64,000 nt of DNA from Paragyromitra xinjiangensis (lineage: Eukaryota; Ascomycota; Pezizomycetes; Pezizales; Discinaceae): the NCBI GenBank assembly GCA_038503065.1, contig JBCAMK010000009.1:1674001-1738000 (forward strand), given 5' to 3'. Every line of letters starts with the position of its first letter. Position 1 is the first letter of the stretch. The position numbers and the translations under genes were made by a program. The notes beneath the pieces are model-generated. The model saw nothing but the letters and a program-made list of their open reading frames with translations, did no database searches and was not told the origin of the DNA. This document shows positions 34,813 to 45,573 of the stretch, piece after piece.

Positions 34813-34950
34813 GTGACCTATTTGGCTCCTATTTGGACCTCTGTGGCCTCTGTGGCCTCTGCAGAGGAAAATATCAAAATTTCCTCAGAAACCTCCACAG
34901 AGGAATGTTGACCTCTGCAGAGGCCACAGAGGCCAAATAGGCCACAGAGG
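34813..34950. repeat. Nested inverted repeats of CCTCTGTGGCC / CCTCTGCAGAGG words
   Basis: The plus strand is built from GGCCTCTGTGGCCTCTGCAG, its reverse complement CTGCAGAGGCCACAGAGGCC, and short A/T spacers, giving a strong imperfect cruciform. It coincides with the last 45 codons of the transposase (FGLCGLCRGQ to ATEATEVQIG). It could be a terminator-like hairpin or a late insertion that extended the reading frame. Confidence 0.65.
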
Positions 34951-37724
34951 AATGTCGTTTGTTTTTGCTGATGATCATCATAGTCAATTTTCATATCCAG
35001 ACTAATCATATGTACCAATATTTCTGAGGCAATAACCTCCAATATTAATTGGGTTAAACCTGAAGTGTTGATATCCTGTTGCGTGAACCTTTTCTTCATG
35101 TACACAGTGTGATAGAACATGATATGAGGTAGTAGCTCCATTTGCGCTAAAACATATTGGTTTATGAGTTTTGCTTTAAACTAAACAGACTTACCTGCAG
35201 TATAATATCCAACAGGCACTACCATATTTTCGTTAAAGCAATGTTCTGAAGTACTAACTCGTGGTCTGACGGTTTGTTGAGTAGTAGATTGCTGCAAAAG
35301 CCGTTGCTGATGGGCTTTATAAAAATCCAATGTTCGATAGGTATCGATTGTGCGAAGAATTACATTTTCTAATTGACGAACACAATCTTCAATAGCAGAG
35401 TTGGTACTAGCTTCTTGTATCTGATTCAATGGTGGAAATTGATGTTCAATTGCATGTGTGATTGCGTCGGCAATGCTTAAACCATGTTTTCGTGCAATTC
35501 GTTCCATGGCTGTTTCAGGATTGTCTAACAGATAACTTGATAAGTAAGTTTATTCATATAATACTTATATACACAAGGAATATACATACTATCAGGATCC
35601 ACTAAAGTAGCAGAGGGTACTACCATTGGCTTGTCAACTCTTTTGCGCTTCCTTGTTGTTGTTTTGTTAACTTTTGCAACTGGCAGAGCATTATTAGGCA
35701 GGTTTGGTGTATTTTGTTGTCCGAGTCGAGGTAGGAGTGCAATTTCTGTTCGTGTATCCAAGGTAGAAAAATTTCCACAATCATGATCATCAGCGTGACA
35801 ATAAACTGAGCACTTGACTTGGTTTTTGAGACATCGACATCGTCCCTGACATTTGTTTTTGCAGTTACAAGAGATGCTTACTCGGTCGCTTGTTGATTGC
35901 TTTTCAGCTGCAGCATGAAGTGTTATTGTTAATTCATTCGTTCCAAGTTGACTTTCTACAAATTGATGCTCGCTTGATGGAATGCGTAAAAGTTGATTTG
36001 TTGGAAACCATCGATTTAATATCCCATGTTGACATTGCAGTTGATGGCTTTTGTTGTACTTAACTTTAAGAACACGACAAAGTAAACGGAGTGGATCTGT
36101 GGATGCTCGATCCTCTCTAGGTACTGCAAGGCTTACAAGATCCCCTGGTGCAAAAATTTCAATCCGATGTTGACGTGAGTGCTTGGCTATCATTTTTTGA
36201 CGAGAATGAGCAGCTTTCTTTTGTACTTCCAACTCGATAGGTGTAAGTAGTGTGGGGTCAAGTGATAAATCATGTGTGTGATGTGGTAAGGTGCTGTCCA
36301 TAGTTGTTCTCTCATTTGATACTGGTGTATTCGGCAATGGGCTGTAAGCATTTTCGTTGGAATTTTGTTCTTCTGGCAACTCGGATTGTTGAACTGAGTG
36401 TGAAGTTGAATTTCTCGTCACTGAAGATTAATTAGCTGAATTACGTGCAACAAAATCTCATTCTTGTGATAAATACCTGTGGTATTACCTGCAATGTCAT
36501 TAGGTTGATCTTCATCAACATCAAAAACATACTCTGCACCCCATCCATCAACTTGACGTTCTTCTATATCATTTTCCGAAAGAGAAGTTTGTTTATCCAC
36601 AATGTCTTCTTCCGTAGCATTGATTCTATTCCAAGGTTCCAACTTATCTGGCCAACGTGCCACTCGGTTAAACATAACTTTGTAAGGTGTTTTTCCTATT
36701 CCTGTATGAACTTGAAGATTCATAGCGAGTGCGATTTCTGATAAGCCAGTTGCCCATGCGGTGGACTGAGAATCAATTTTCCAAGCTCGAAGTTTGGATT
36801 TGAAGGTACCATTGACTTGTTCAACTAATCCTTGGGTCTGTGGATTTCGTGGACGGCCATTAATGACTTGTATACCATGCTTTTTCATTAGTATTAAAAG
36901 CATACCCTTGAACTCTTTACCATTATCACATTGAAGTATTTTGGGAACACCAAAACAGCCAATCCAGTGGGCAACGTTAATTGCTACTTCAGCGCATTGC
37001 TTACTTTTAAGCGTGAACAAAGAGGTATACTTGCTAAAATGATCATGGACATGCAATAACCATTTGAATTGACCATCTGGTTCATGCTGAAAATCAACCA
37101 AATCAATTTGCACCCTTTCCAACGTAAAATTGGAGACAATAGGCTCCAAAACTCCTCGTGATTTGTTTGGCCTATTCACCAAGCATGTCCGACAACGTGC
37201 TAACAGCCAAAGCACATCATTGCGAACTATCCCGTAGTATTTTCTTTTGATAGCCTTATATGTCTTTTGATACCTGGCATGCTCAAGTGATACATGAAAC
37301 TTCTGAATGATGTTGAATATTTCTCCATCGCATACTGCTGACCGTGCAGGAAAATCATTTTTAAGGTCAGGTTTTCGAAAGACTTGTCTGTCTACAAGTT
37401 GGTAGTTTGTGTGAGCGTAATTGCATTGGTTCATAGCCTTTTGTTGTTCCGTGGAACCTGAACATCATGATAAGTTAAGTGAGGTTGAAAATTTTTTCAG
37501 TCAAAGTACACACCTTTTTCACCCTCCAGTTCAACCTCTGGAAACATCAACCAATTACGATAGATATCTCTTTCCTCTGTAGTAAACCACGCTTGACTTT
37601 TATTGTTGGGGTTTGTCAAATAAATTTGAAAGTCTCGTTGTGTTTCTATGCTGAAGCATGGTTGAAGTACATTGGTGTCAGGTTCAGACCTTAAGGCAAT
37701 ATTGTTGGTTTCGGAAGTAGACAT
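34818..37724 (-). CDS. DDE integrase-type transposase (KRBA2/GIN/Ginger-like)
   Basis: Five exons, 37724-37514, 37457-36477, 36420-35590, 35524-35195 and 35146-34818, give 893 residues. The four GT-AG introns (56, 56, 65 and 48 bp) keep frame throughout. Exon 2 holds the HHCC zinc domain (H125, H130, C159, C162) and the catalytic triad: D189 in QIDLVDF, D248 in QCDNGKEF, and E283 in GLVEQVNG (D-34-E). An SH3-like integrase C-terminal domain follows (FAPGDLVSLAVPREDR, then HGILNRWFP, about residues 487-545). Then comes a CXC motif (CNCKNKCQGRCRCLK, then CSVYCHADDHDCGN, about 582-613). Exons 4-5 add about 220 residues of unknown helical sequence. The domain order matches KRBA2/Ginger proteins. 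All catalytic residues are present. The ATG at 37724 is only 34 bp from the inverted minisatellite array. Confidence 0.85.
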
Positions 37725-37924
37725 AGTTGAAGAATGTAGCAGGAAATCAAGTTCACTCCGCATCAGCAAAAAAAAACTTGCGCCCAATAGGTACATATTC
37801 CGCCCGACCGCCTGCGACGCCCGGGTGACATTAGCTGCCTGCTGCGCTTGCCCCAGGCGCCGCTTGGTGCCTGCAGCGCTTCCGGGCGACCTCCTGCCAT
37901 CCGGCAGCGCAGGGCGGCAGCTTG

Positions 37925-38545
37925 GGTACTTAGCAAATTTTCGATCGAATTTTTCTAAGTCCCTGAGAACTCGGGACTTAGCGAAATTCAACACACTCGC
38001 CTCCCTGGCATTTAGCGATTTTCAAAATCTGGAGGTCGCTTAGTCATCACTTTGTAGTCGCCAAGTCGTCGCCAAGTCGTCGCTTAGTCGTCGCCAAAGC
38101 AACGCCTAGTAAGACACCAATCTCCGCCTCCCCCTATTCCTTCCCGTCTCTCCTCCCATACCTCCCCCTATTCCCTCCCACCCATTCTCCACCTCGCTGT
38201 ACCATAGTACTTTGCTGACATCGTGACTTTTAGGCCCGAAGTACAAGCTCTGCTTGCAAAGAACCTCCCAGGTAACGTCTTGATTCCGTTTATTTGACTC
38301 CCGCTGATATGCCTCCTAGACTCGCTTTGATCCACTGCTTCAGCTTCCTCCGCCTCCGCTGGCTGCCTGCTTCGCTGCTTCCGCCTAAGCGAGCTCAGGA
38401 GGCAGCTCAATTGGCTGATCGATCCACTGCCTGAGCTTCCGCTGCCTCCTGGAGGTCGTCGATCTGCTTCCTGAGCTTCCTCCGCCTCCGCCACATGGTT
38501 GATTTGCTGCTTGAGCTTCCGCTGCCTCAGTCAATTGATCGATTC
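37925..38545 (+). repeat. First copy of a direct duplication (partner 39066-39650)
   Basis: Both copies run from a CTAAGTCCC...GGGACTTAG stem-loop (9-bp stem) through GGTCGCTTAGTCATCACTT, GTCGTCGCCAAAGCAACGCC and GTAACGTCTTGATTCCGTTT to the start of the minisatellite. By eye they are about 90 percent identical, with small indels. The second copy is at 39066-39650. Confidence 0.75.
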
Positions 38546-41370
38546 GCTGCAGCAGCCTCCGCCATATGGTCAATTCGCTGCCTGAGCCTGAGCCTGAGCC
38601 TGAGCCTGCGCCTGCGCCAATAGGTCGATTCGCTGCCTGAGCTTCCGCCGCCTTCTGGAGGTCGTTGATCTGCTGCCTGAGCTTCCTCCGCTTCCGCCAT
38701 ATGGTCGATTCGCTTCCTGAGCTTCCGCTTCCTGCACCACATGGTCGATTTGCTGCAGCCGCCTCCGCTGCCTGCGCCATATGGTCGATTCGATGCCTGA
38801 GCTTCCGCTGCCTCAGCCAATTGATCGATTCGCAGCCTGAGCTTCCGCCGCCTCCGCCATATGGTCTATTCCATCAGCAAAAAAAAAAAGTCGCCCCGAC
38901 ACTTTCCTGTCTTCTGGAAGGCCATATTCCGCCCGCTGAGTTTGTGGCCTTCCCGACCGCCTAGGCGAGCTGCTCCAAGCGCTGGCCTGTGTGGGCGCAA
39001 CCTGCACACTGCACCGACCTCCTGGCGCTCGGCTGCGGCCACCCGCGCCCAGATGTGGTCCAGCAGGTTGCCCGATTGAATTTTTTTTCTCTAAGTCCCT
39101 GAAAACTCGGGACTTAGCAAAATTCACGTCGCCTCCCCCAGGCACTTAGCGATTTTCAAAAATCTCCAGGTCGCTTAGTCATCACTTAGTCGTCGCCAAA
39201 GCAACGCCTAGTAAGACACCAATCTCCACCTCCCCCTATTCCCTCCCGTCCTTCCTACTATTGCTTCCCCCTATTCCCTCCCACCCATTCCCTACCTCGC
39301 TGTACCATAGTACTTTGCTAACATCGTGACTTTTAGGCTCGAAGTACCAAGCTTTGCTTGCAAAGAACCTCCTAGGTAACGTCTTGATTCCGTTTATTTG
39401 ACTCCCGCTGATATGCCTCCTAGACTCGCGTCGATCCGCTGCTTCAGCTTCCTCTGCCTCCACTGGCTGCCTGCTTCGCTGCTTCCGCCTGCCGAGCTCA
39501 GGAGGCGGCTCAATTGGCTGGTCGATCCACTGCCTGAGCTTCCGCTGCCTCCTGGAGGTCGTCGATCTGCTTCCTGAGCTTCCTCCGCCTCCGCCACATG
39601 GTCGATTCGCTGCCTGAGCTTCCGCTGCCTCAGTCAATTGATCGATTCGCTGCTGCAGCCTCCGCTGCCTCCGCCATATGGTCGATCCGCTGCCTGAGCT
39701 TCCTGAGCTTCCGCCGCCTCCTGGAGGTCGTCAATCCGCTGCCTGAGCTTCCTCCGCCTCCGCCATATGGTCGATTCGCTGCCTGAGCTTCCGCCGCCTC
39801 GGTCAATTGATCGATTTGCTGCTGCAGCCTCCGCTGCCTGCGCCATATGGTCAATTCGCTGCCTGAGCTTCCGCCGCCTCCGCCACAGCTGCAGCAGCTT
39901 CCGCTGCCTGCGCCATATGGTCGATCCGCTGCCTGAGCTTCCTGAGCTTCCGCTGCCTGCGCCATATGGTCGATCCGCTGCCTGAGCTTCCTGAGCTTCC
40001 GCCGCCTCCTGGAGGTCGTCAAACCGCTGCCTGAGCTTCCTCCGCCTCCGCCATATGGTCAATTCGCTGCCTGAGCTTCCGCCGCCTCCGCGAATTGGTC
40101 AATTCGCTGCTGCAGCCTCCGCAGCCTCCGCCATATGGTCAATTCGCTGCCTGAGCCTCCGCTGCCTCCGCCATATGGTCAATTCGCTGCAGCAGCCTCC
40201 GCTGCCTGCGCCATATGGTCGATTCGCTGCCTGAGCTTCCGCCGCCTCCGCCACAGCTGCAGCAGCTTCCGCTGCCTGCGCCATATGGTCAATTCGCTGC
40301 CTGAGCTTCCGCTGCCCGCGCCATATGGTCGATCCGCTGCCTGAGCTTCCTGAGCTTCCGCCGCCTCCTGGAGGTCGTCAATCCGCTGCCTGAGCTTCCT
40401 CCGCCTCCGCGAATTGGTCAATTCGCTGCCTGAGCCTCCGCTGCCTGCGCCAATTGGTCCATTCGCTGCAGGAGCCTCCGCTGCCTCCGTTCCCCCCCTA
40501 CCCCTAGGATACGAAGAACAGATACATGTACATATAGAGCTATATAGAAATAATAGAACGATTGTAAACAAGAATATGGGCGAAAGCATTCAAACTAGAC
40601 CACAGGGTGACCTGCTGAAAATGTGATTCTGTGGGCGCACAGCTCTCCCCCCGCTGTCCTCCAGATGCTCGTCCACCCTCCGTGGTCGCCCAGAGAATAG
40701 CCTCCTGATCCTAGGGCGCCCCCATGCCGACCTCTAGTAAGCTGTCGCCCAGACGTGAAGGGCAAATTTTACAGCCTGAGGGAGGGCTATATTCCGCCCC
40801 GACCGCCTGGGGCGCCTGATGCATTGGGCGGACCGGGCGACAATCCGTTTTTTTGCTGATGTCGCTGCTGCAGCTTCCGCCGCTTCCTCTGCTTCTGCCA
40901 TATGGTCTATTCGCAGCCTGAGCTTCCTGCGCCTGCGCCAATAGGTCGATTCGCTGCCTGAGCTTCCGCTGCCTGCGCCATATGGTCAATTCGCTGCCTG
41001 AGCCTGAGCCTGAGCCTGCGCCTGCGCCAATAGGCCGATTCGCTGCCTGAGCTTCCGCCGCCTCCGCCATATGGTCGATTCGCTGCCTGCGCCAATAGGT
41101 CGATTCGCTGCCTGAGCTTCCGCCACCTCCGCCACATGGTCGATCCGCCACCTGAGCTTCCGCCATATGGTCAATTCGCTGCCTGAGCCTGCGCCTGAGC
41201 CTGAGCCTGCGCCTGCGCCAATAGGTCGATTCGCTGCCTGAGCCTGAGCCTGAGCCTGCGCCAATAGGTCAATTCGCTGCCTGAGCTTCTGCTGCCTGAG
41301 CCTGAGCCTGCGCCAATAGGTCAATTCGCTGCCTGCCTCTGGCAGGTCGTCGACTCGCTGCTGCAGCTTC
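38340..41370. repeat. 40-bp minisatellite, open in all three minus-strand frames
   Basis: The unit reads about CTGCCTGAGCTTCCGCTGCC followed by TGCGCCATATGGTCAATTCG. Variants use CAATTGATCGATT or CCAATAGGTCGATT, plus shorter CTGAGC expansions. Forty is not a multiple of three, so the reading frame rotates at every unit. Because the minus strand lacks stops in all three phases, three units spell one 40-residue super-repeat (LTIWRR, RIDHMAEA and RPYGAGSG blocks). The many minus-strand ORFs here are by-products of this structure and I do not call them genes. Confidence 0.85.
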
Positions 41371-41940
41371 CACAGAAGCTAGTTTAGCTGCGCTCTCGAT
41401 ATTTGTACCTAGATATATAGATAGATACATAGATAGATACATAGAATAAAGCAATTGTCAATGATATTGATTCCATACAAGTGATTCCCGAATATCCCAG
41501 GCCCTACTGTACAAATCCATTCTACAGGGCGAACTGCTGCCAAAATCCTGCGGCAGCGAGGGACCACACGCGTCCAGAAGCAGCCTACTACACCACTTGC
41601 TACAGGAGGAAACGACCTCCTCCAGGCGGTCAAAGGTCTAGAAACCATGCCTCCAGGGCGCGCCGAGATGCTGTAGCAACCTAACAGAAGGGTAACATTC
41701 CGCCCGACCGCCTAGACCTCCAGGCGGCCGGGGCGGCTTTATCAATTTTTGCTGATGCGGGTCTAAAAAGGGTTTTGGGTAGAGAATAAAAGGTTTTTTC
41801 GGTATACCGTGATGGTTGTTGTAAAAGACTCCTGTTTTGGTGTTGTTGTTTAAGTGGGGATCTGCACTAAAGTGGACGGTGGAGAGGCTGAGATTCTTTT
41901 AATGTAAGTTGACTTAGTTGTGGTTGATGAAGAAATTTTA

Positions 41941-42086
41941 CTTTGAATACGGGCCAAGCTTGAATAACACTTTGGAGATGGGCCGACCCATCTACAAAGT
42001 TGCTCCATTTGTAAATGGGCTGGCCCATTTGTAAAGCAGGTTGGCCACTTTGTAAACGGACATTCTTGGCAAACGGGCTAGAACAT
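41941..42086 (-). repeat. Right terminal inverted repeat of the transposon
   Basis: This is a 146-bp end with alternating CTTTGGAGATGGGCC, ATCTACAAAGTTG, CATTTGTAAATGGGC and CACTTTGTAAACGG words, terminating GGGCTAGAACAT. It ends 46 bp before the ATG of the Dal5-like transporter. Confidence 0.85.
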
Positions 42087-42132
42087 ATATACAAGCTGGC
42101 CGGCAACAGAGATTTCGACAACCACACGCCAA

Positions 42133-44119
42133 ATGGATAAGGATTCGCAACATTCATCTTCCAACGACCGGGGCAGCGCCGCGAATAACATAGGTGATGT
42201 GGGAGATGGTTTTGACGCTGAGTATGAGCGGAAGCTTGTGCGGAAGCTAGACAAGCACATCATCCCCGTGGTCATGCTTCTCTATCTCTTCAGCTTTCTT
42301 GATCGGTATGTTTTATAGAAAACCGGTAGAAACCTTAAATTGAGCGAGACTAATACAGTGTCCTCAGGGTCAACATTGGGAATGCGAGGCTTTACCACCT
42401 AGAGGAAGATTTAGGTCTAAAGGGAAACCAATTCCAGGTCGCTGTATCGATTTTATTTGTCACGTACTTGGTAGAACCCCAGGCCTCTCCACATTGACAC
42501 TGTTAATTGCTAATTCCGGTGGTGTAATAGCTATTTGAAATCCCAAGCAACTTAGTCCTGAAAAAATTTACCCCAAGACGATACAGTAACCACCCACACT
42601 ACCACTGCGCACACATTAAAACCCCTCTCGCTAACACCCCCCGCAGTCGCCGCTATCACAACAGCCTGGGGCATAATTGCTACCTGCACCGGCCTCGTCA
42701 ATTCCTACGGTTCTCTCCTCGCCTGTCGTCTACTCCTCGGGACTGTCGAGGCCGGCCTCTTCCCCGGCCTCGCGATCTACTTGACCTTCTTCTATAACAA
42801 GAAGGAACTCGCTCTTCGGATCGGATATCTCTTCGTATCAGCTGCTCTTGCTGGAGCATGTGGTGGTCTTTTGGCATATGCCATTGGGCACCTGGATGGG
42901 GTATCTGGGATGTCGGGCTGGAGGTGGATCTTGATCCTTGAGGGTATTCCGACTACGATCCTAGGAGTCGTGACATACTTCCTTTTGGCCGATGATGTGG
43001 AGACAGCGGGGTACCTAGCAGATGAGGAGAAGCAGTTCTTACTTATGAGGAGGAGCCGGGAAGCATCGCAGACCACCAGCGCGCAACAGTGCCACTGGAA
43101 GGATGTCAAATTGTGCTTCACGGACTGGAAATGCTGGGCTTTGTAAGTTATCCCACCAGCCCATCCCATCTCCAACAGTGCTAACCAATAACACAGTGCA
43201 TTCGCACAATTCGGAATCGACACTATGCTCTACGGTAACCCCCTCACTCCCACACAAAAAAGCACAATCTAACAAACCCCAGGCTTCAGCACCTTCCTCC
43301 CCACAATCATCAAAGCAATCGGCAACTGGACCAACGCTGAGGTCCAAGCGCTCACAATACCCTGCTATGCGCTCGGCGCAATAACCTACCTCATCGTAGC
43401 TCGGTTCTCGGACAAACATGAGAAACGCGGACTCTACACCGTTATCTTCGCTGCGATCTCGATCATTGGATACGGTATTCTGTTAGCAGATGCATCTAGC
43501 GGGGTGCATTACTTCGGGTGCTTTTTGGTTGCTATGGGGTTGTATGTTGCTGTTGGTTTGCCGTTGGCTTGGTTGCCGAACAATTGCCCGAGGTATGGGA
43601 AGAGGACGGCGGCGTCGGGGTTTCAGTTGACGGTTGGGAATGCTAGCGGGATTATGGCACCTTTTGTAAGTTCTACTCAGGGGGTTTTAGGGGGAGTGTG
43701 GCTAATTCAGTGGTGTAGATTTATGTTTCTAGTGAGAGCCCGAGGTAAGCTTAGTCCACCCCCAGGACAGGGGGAGAGGTTCTAATATGTGTATGTAGAT
43801 ATGTTAAAGGTCATGCGGTTTCGTTATCTATGGTAGGGTTTGCTGGGTTAGTTTACCCCTTCATGTGGGTAAGTCACAATTATTACCGCCTAGCCTGAAC
43901 CTCAAGACCAAACACTAACAAAACCCACGATAGTACTGGTTTTCAAGACTAAATGCACGTCGTGCGCGGGGAGAAGAAGATCATAAGATTGAGGGGTTAA
44001 GTGAGGAAGAAATCGCAGAACTGGGTGATGAATCGTACGTCTTCCTATTGATCTCCCTATATTACCATCACTCTGATACTGATTGCGATAATAGGCCGAG
44101 GTTTAAGTATACTATATGA
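42133..44119 (+). CDS. MFS anion:cation symporter, Dal5/allantoate-permease family
   Basis: Major facilitator of the Dal5-like family, which takes up organic anions such as allantoate or related carboxylates with protons across the plasma membrane; the actual substrate here is not known. Ten exons: 42133-42305, 42368-42470, 42531-42585, 42647-43142, 43197-43234, 43283-43665, 43719-43744, 43799-43868, 43934-44034 and 44095-44119. Together they total 1470 nt and 489 residues, with every junction in frame. Family landmarks are KLDKHIIPVVMLLYLFSFLD in TM1, RVNIGNARL, the LFEIPSNL loop, a TM4-type CRLLLGTVEAGLFPG, and SGWRWILILEGIPT. Twelve membrane segments are expected. The coding region is intact, but the 5' flank is unusual: a transposon end lies 46 bp upstream of the ATG, so the native promoter is now about 8.4 kb away, beyond 33642. 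Confidence 0.92.
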
Positions 44120-44515
44120 TGATACCCATTTGAGGACAACAACTGGGTTTTGTCCGTTTTTATGCAATATACCTTACATGTATTGTCATTTTTCGAAGAA
44201 CGACGGGTATAGCAGCTGAAATGAACTGATTGAATTTATGAGCAAAATACACGAGAAAAAGAACACGTTATATACACAGAATCAAGCCCAAAACAGGCCT
44301 CAAAACCACAACCTAAGAGTATCCCAAGAGGCCAGTGTGGATAGCATCTCTTACCGACAAAAATGCACCTGGTATCATCCCCCCATTCCAAGTAAACCTG
44401 ATTCAAACACAGTCCAATTCACCATCCCACAACACTAAATCAACGAACTGTGTCCTTTTCTACCCCGCAAATTTCCACCATTCACATTCTCCCCCTTTCC
44501 CTCCCCACGGCCACC

Positions 44516-45573
44516 ATGTCCTTCCGTTTGATACTCCTCCTATCCACCCTCTCCTTCCTCCTACAATCCACATCCGCCCTCCCTCGCGCAGTCCCCATCC
44601 TCCACATTGAAACCCCAGATTTCCATAGTCCCGACTTCTACAAGAACCCCTTTGAAGTATTCCCCGAGAGAGAAGGGCAAGAAAATCTCGTAATCGTAGC
44701 TTGCCACGGAATCTGGAAAGGTGGACCAACACTCGGTGAGAGTGACGATGAATGGACACTTGAACCCTACCAGCAGGGCTGGAATGAAACTTTATTATGG
44801 ATCCAGCATATCGAAACCGGTGTGGAGATCGTAAAAGACTATAACGGGACTGCGGTACTAATATTTAGTGGTGGTGAAACCCGGCCCCATGGAGGGGCGA
44901 GGACCGAAGCCCAAAGCTACTGGGTATGAATATCCGACATCTCCACCATACGCCCCTCCTGTATCAATTATGATATCCCCACACCCCACTAACCCACAAC
45001 CCAAACAGACACTAGCAGACGCCCGCGGACTTCTCACCCCGGAAACAACCTCCCTAACCACCACCGAAAACTACGCCAAAGACTCCCTTGAGAATATCCT
45101 CTTCTCCATCTGCCGCTTCCGCGAATTCACCGGCAACTACCCACGGACAATCACCGTCATCGGCTACGACTTCAAGTCCAGACGTTTCAGTCAAGTGCAC
45201 CGCGAAGCCCTACGATTCCCGATCGAACAGTTCGTGTATATCGGACTCGACTCTGCCACTGCCGGAGAGGAGAAGATCGCTGAGATGGCGGGGTTCGAGA
45301 TGAGCCATAGTTTACGGCCGTTTGAAAGGGATCCGTATGCGTGTTTTGAACCGGTGTTGGTGGAGAAGAAGAGTGGGAGGAATCCGGGACGGAGGATGCA
45401 TACTTATGAGCAGTATGTCCCCGCCCCTCCCGGTTGCTACTCCCGAGATGCTGATGGTATTGTGTAGTACTTGCCCAGATTTAAAGGGTTTGTTGAATTG
45501 GTGTGGGTTGGACAGGAGCTCGGGTAAAGTGCATTACTATCCTGGGAAGCTGCCGTGGAGTGATGGTTTTTAG
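44516..45573 (+). CDS. Secreted or membrane-anchored DUF218 (YdcF-like) protein
   Basis: Three exons (44516-44923, 45009-45412, 45468-45573; introns 85 and 55 bp) encode 305 residues. The N-terminus (MSFRLILLLSTLSFLLQSTS) is a signal peptide or anchor. The body matches the DUF218/YdcF fold: VIVACHGIWKGG near the start, IFSGGETR, then a TEAQSYW segment, IGYDFKSRRF, and a C-terminal HTYEHTCPDL junction created by the second splice. Bacterial relatives (SanA/ElyC) act at the envelope. Fungal members are uncharacterised, and I cannot state a reaction. The frame from 44450 would begin with GTG, so the ATG at 44516 is preferred. The gene is tandem to the transporter gene and convergent with SYS1. 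Confidence 0.85.

Larger units (their letters stand above)
37758..41760. repeat. 4.0-kb inverted minisatellite array bounded by CCGCATCAGC
   Basis: The block begins CCGCATCAGC followed by an A run and ends with a T run followed by GCTGATGCGG, a perfect 10-bp inverted pair. Further CATCAGC/A-run boundaries occur at 38872 (same orientation) and near 40853-40863 (opposite). The block is therefore two forward and two reverse sub-elements, each carrying a CCGCCCGACCGCC-type motif near its boundary. No target duplication was found at the outer edges. The array separates the transposase gene from the right transposon end. Confidence 0.7.
33642..42086. mobile_element. 8.4-kb TIR DNA transposon with Ginger/KRBA2-type DDE integrase
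   Basis: The element starts ATGTTCCGGCCCG and ends CGGGCTAGAACAT. The first 42 bases of the two ends pair without gaps at 33 positions. The four bases outside each end are ATAT, a presumed target-site duplication. The sequence there is TATATA on both sides, so the exact cut is ambiguous, but the ATGTTC boundary also gives a clean ACAT duplication for the MITE at 30594. Inside, from left to right, are seven 20-bp subterminal repeats, a 163-aa plus-strand gene, the minus-strand transposase (34818-37724), a 4.0-kb inverted minisatellite array (37758-41760) and the right terminal repeat. Cut-and-paste transposons encoding retroviral-type integrases with GRPRNPQTQGLVE cores are known as Ginger/KRBA2-like. 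I infer that this belongs to that group. The coding frame appears intact. Confidence 0.85.

Noticed and set aside
38168..41454. Many overlapping minus-strand ORFs rich in Ala, Glu, Gln and Gly
   Set aside because: They are frame-rotated translations of a 40-bp minisatellite, without splice structure, unique domains or a consistent start.
37758..41760. Independent transposon with its own target-site duplication
   Set aside because: The 10-bp inverted ends are clear, but the flanks (TTCACT and GTCTAA) do not match, so I describe it only as a repeat array.
6615..44119. Allantoin-utilisation gene cluster made of allantoinase and a Dal5-like transporter
   Set aside because: The two genes are about 34 kb apart with unrelated genes and a transposon between them, and the transporter's substrate is unproven.
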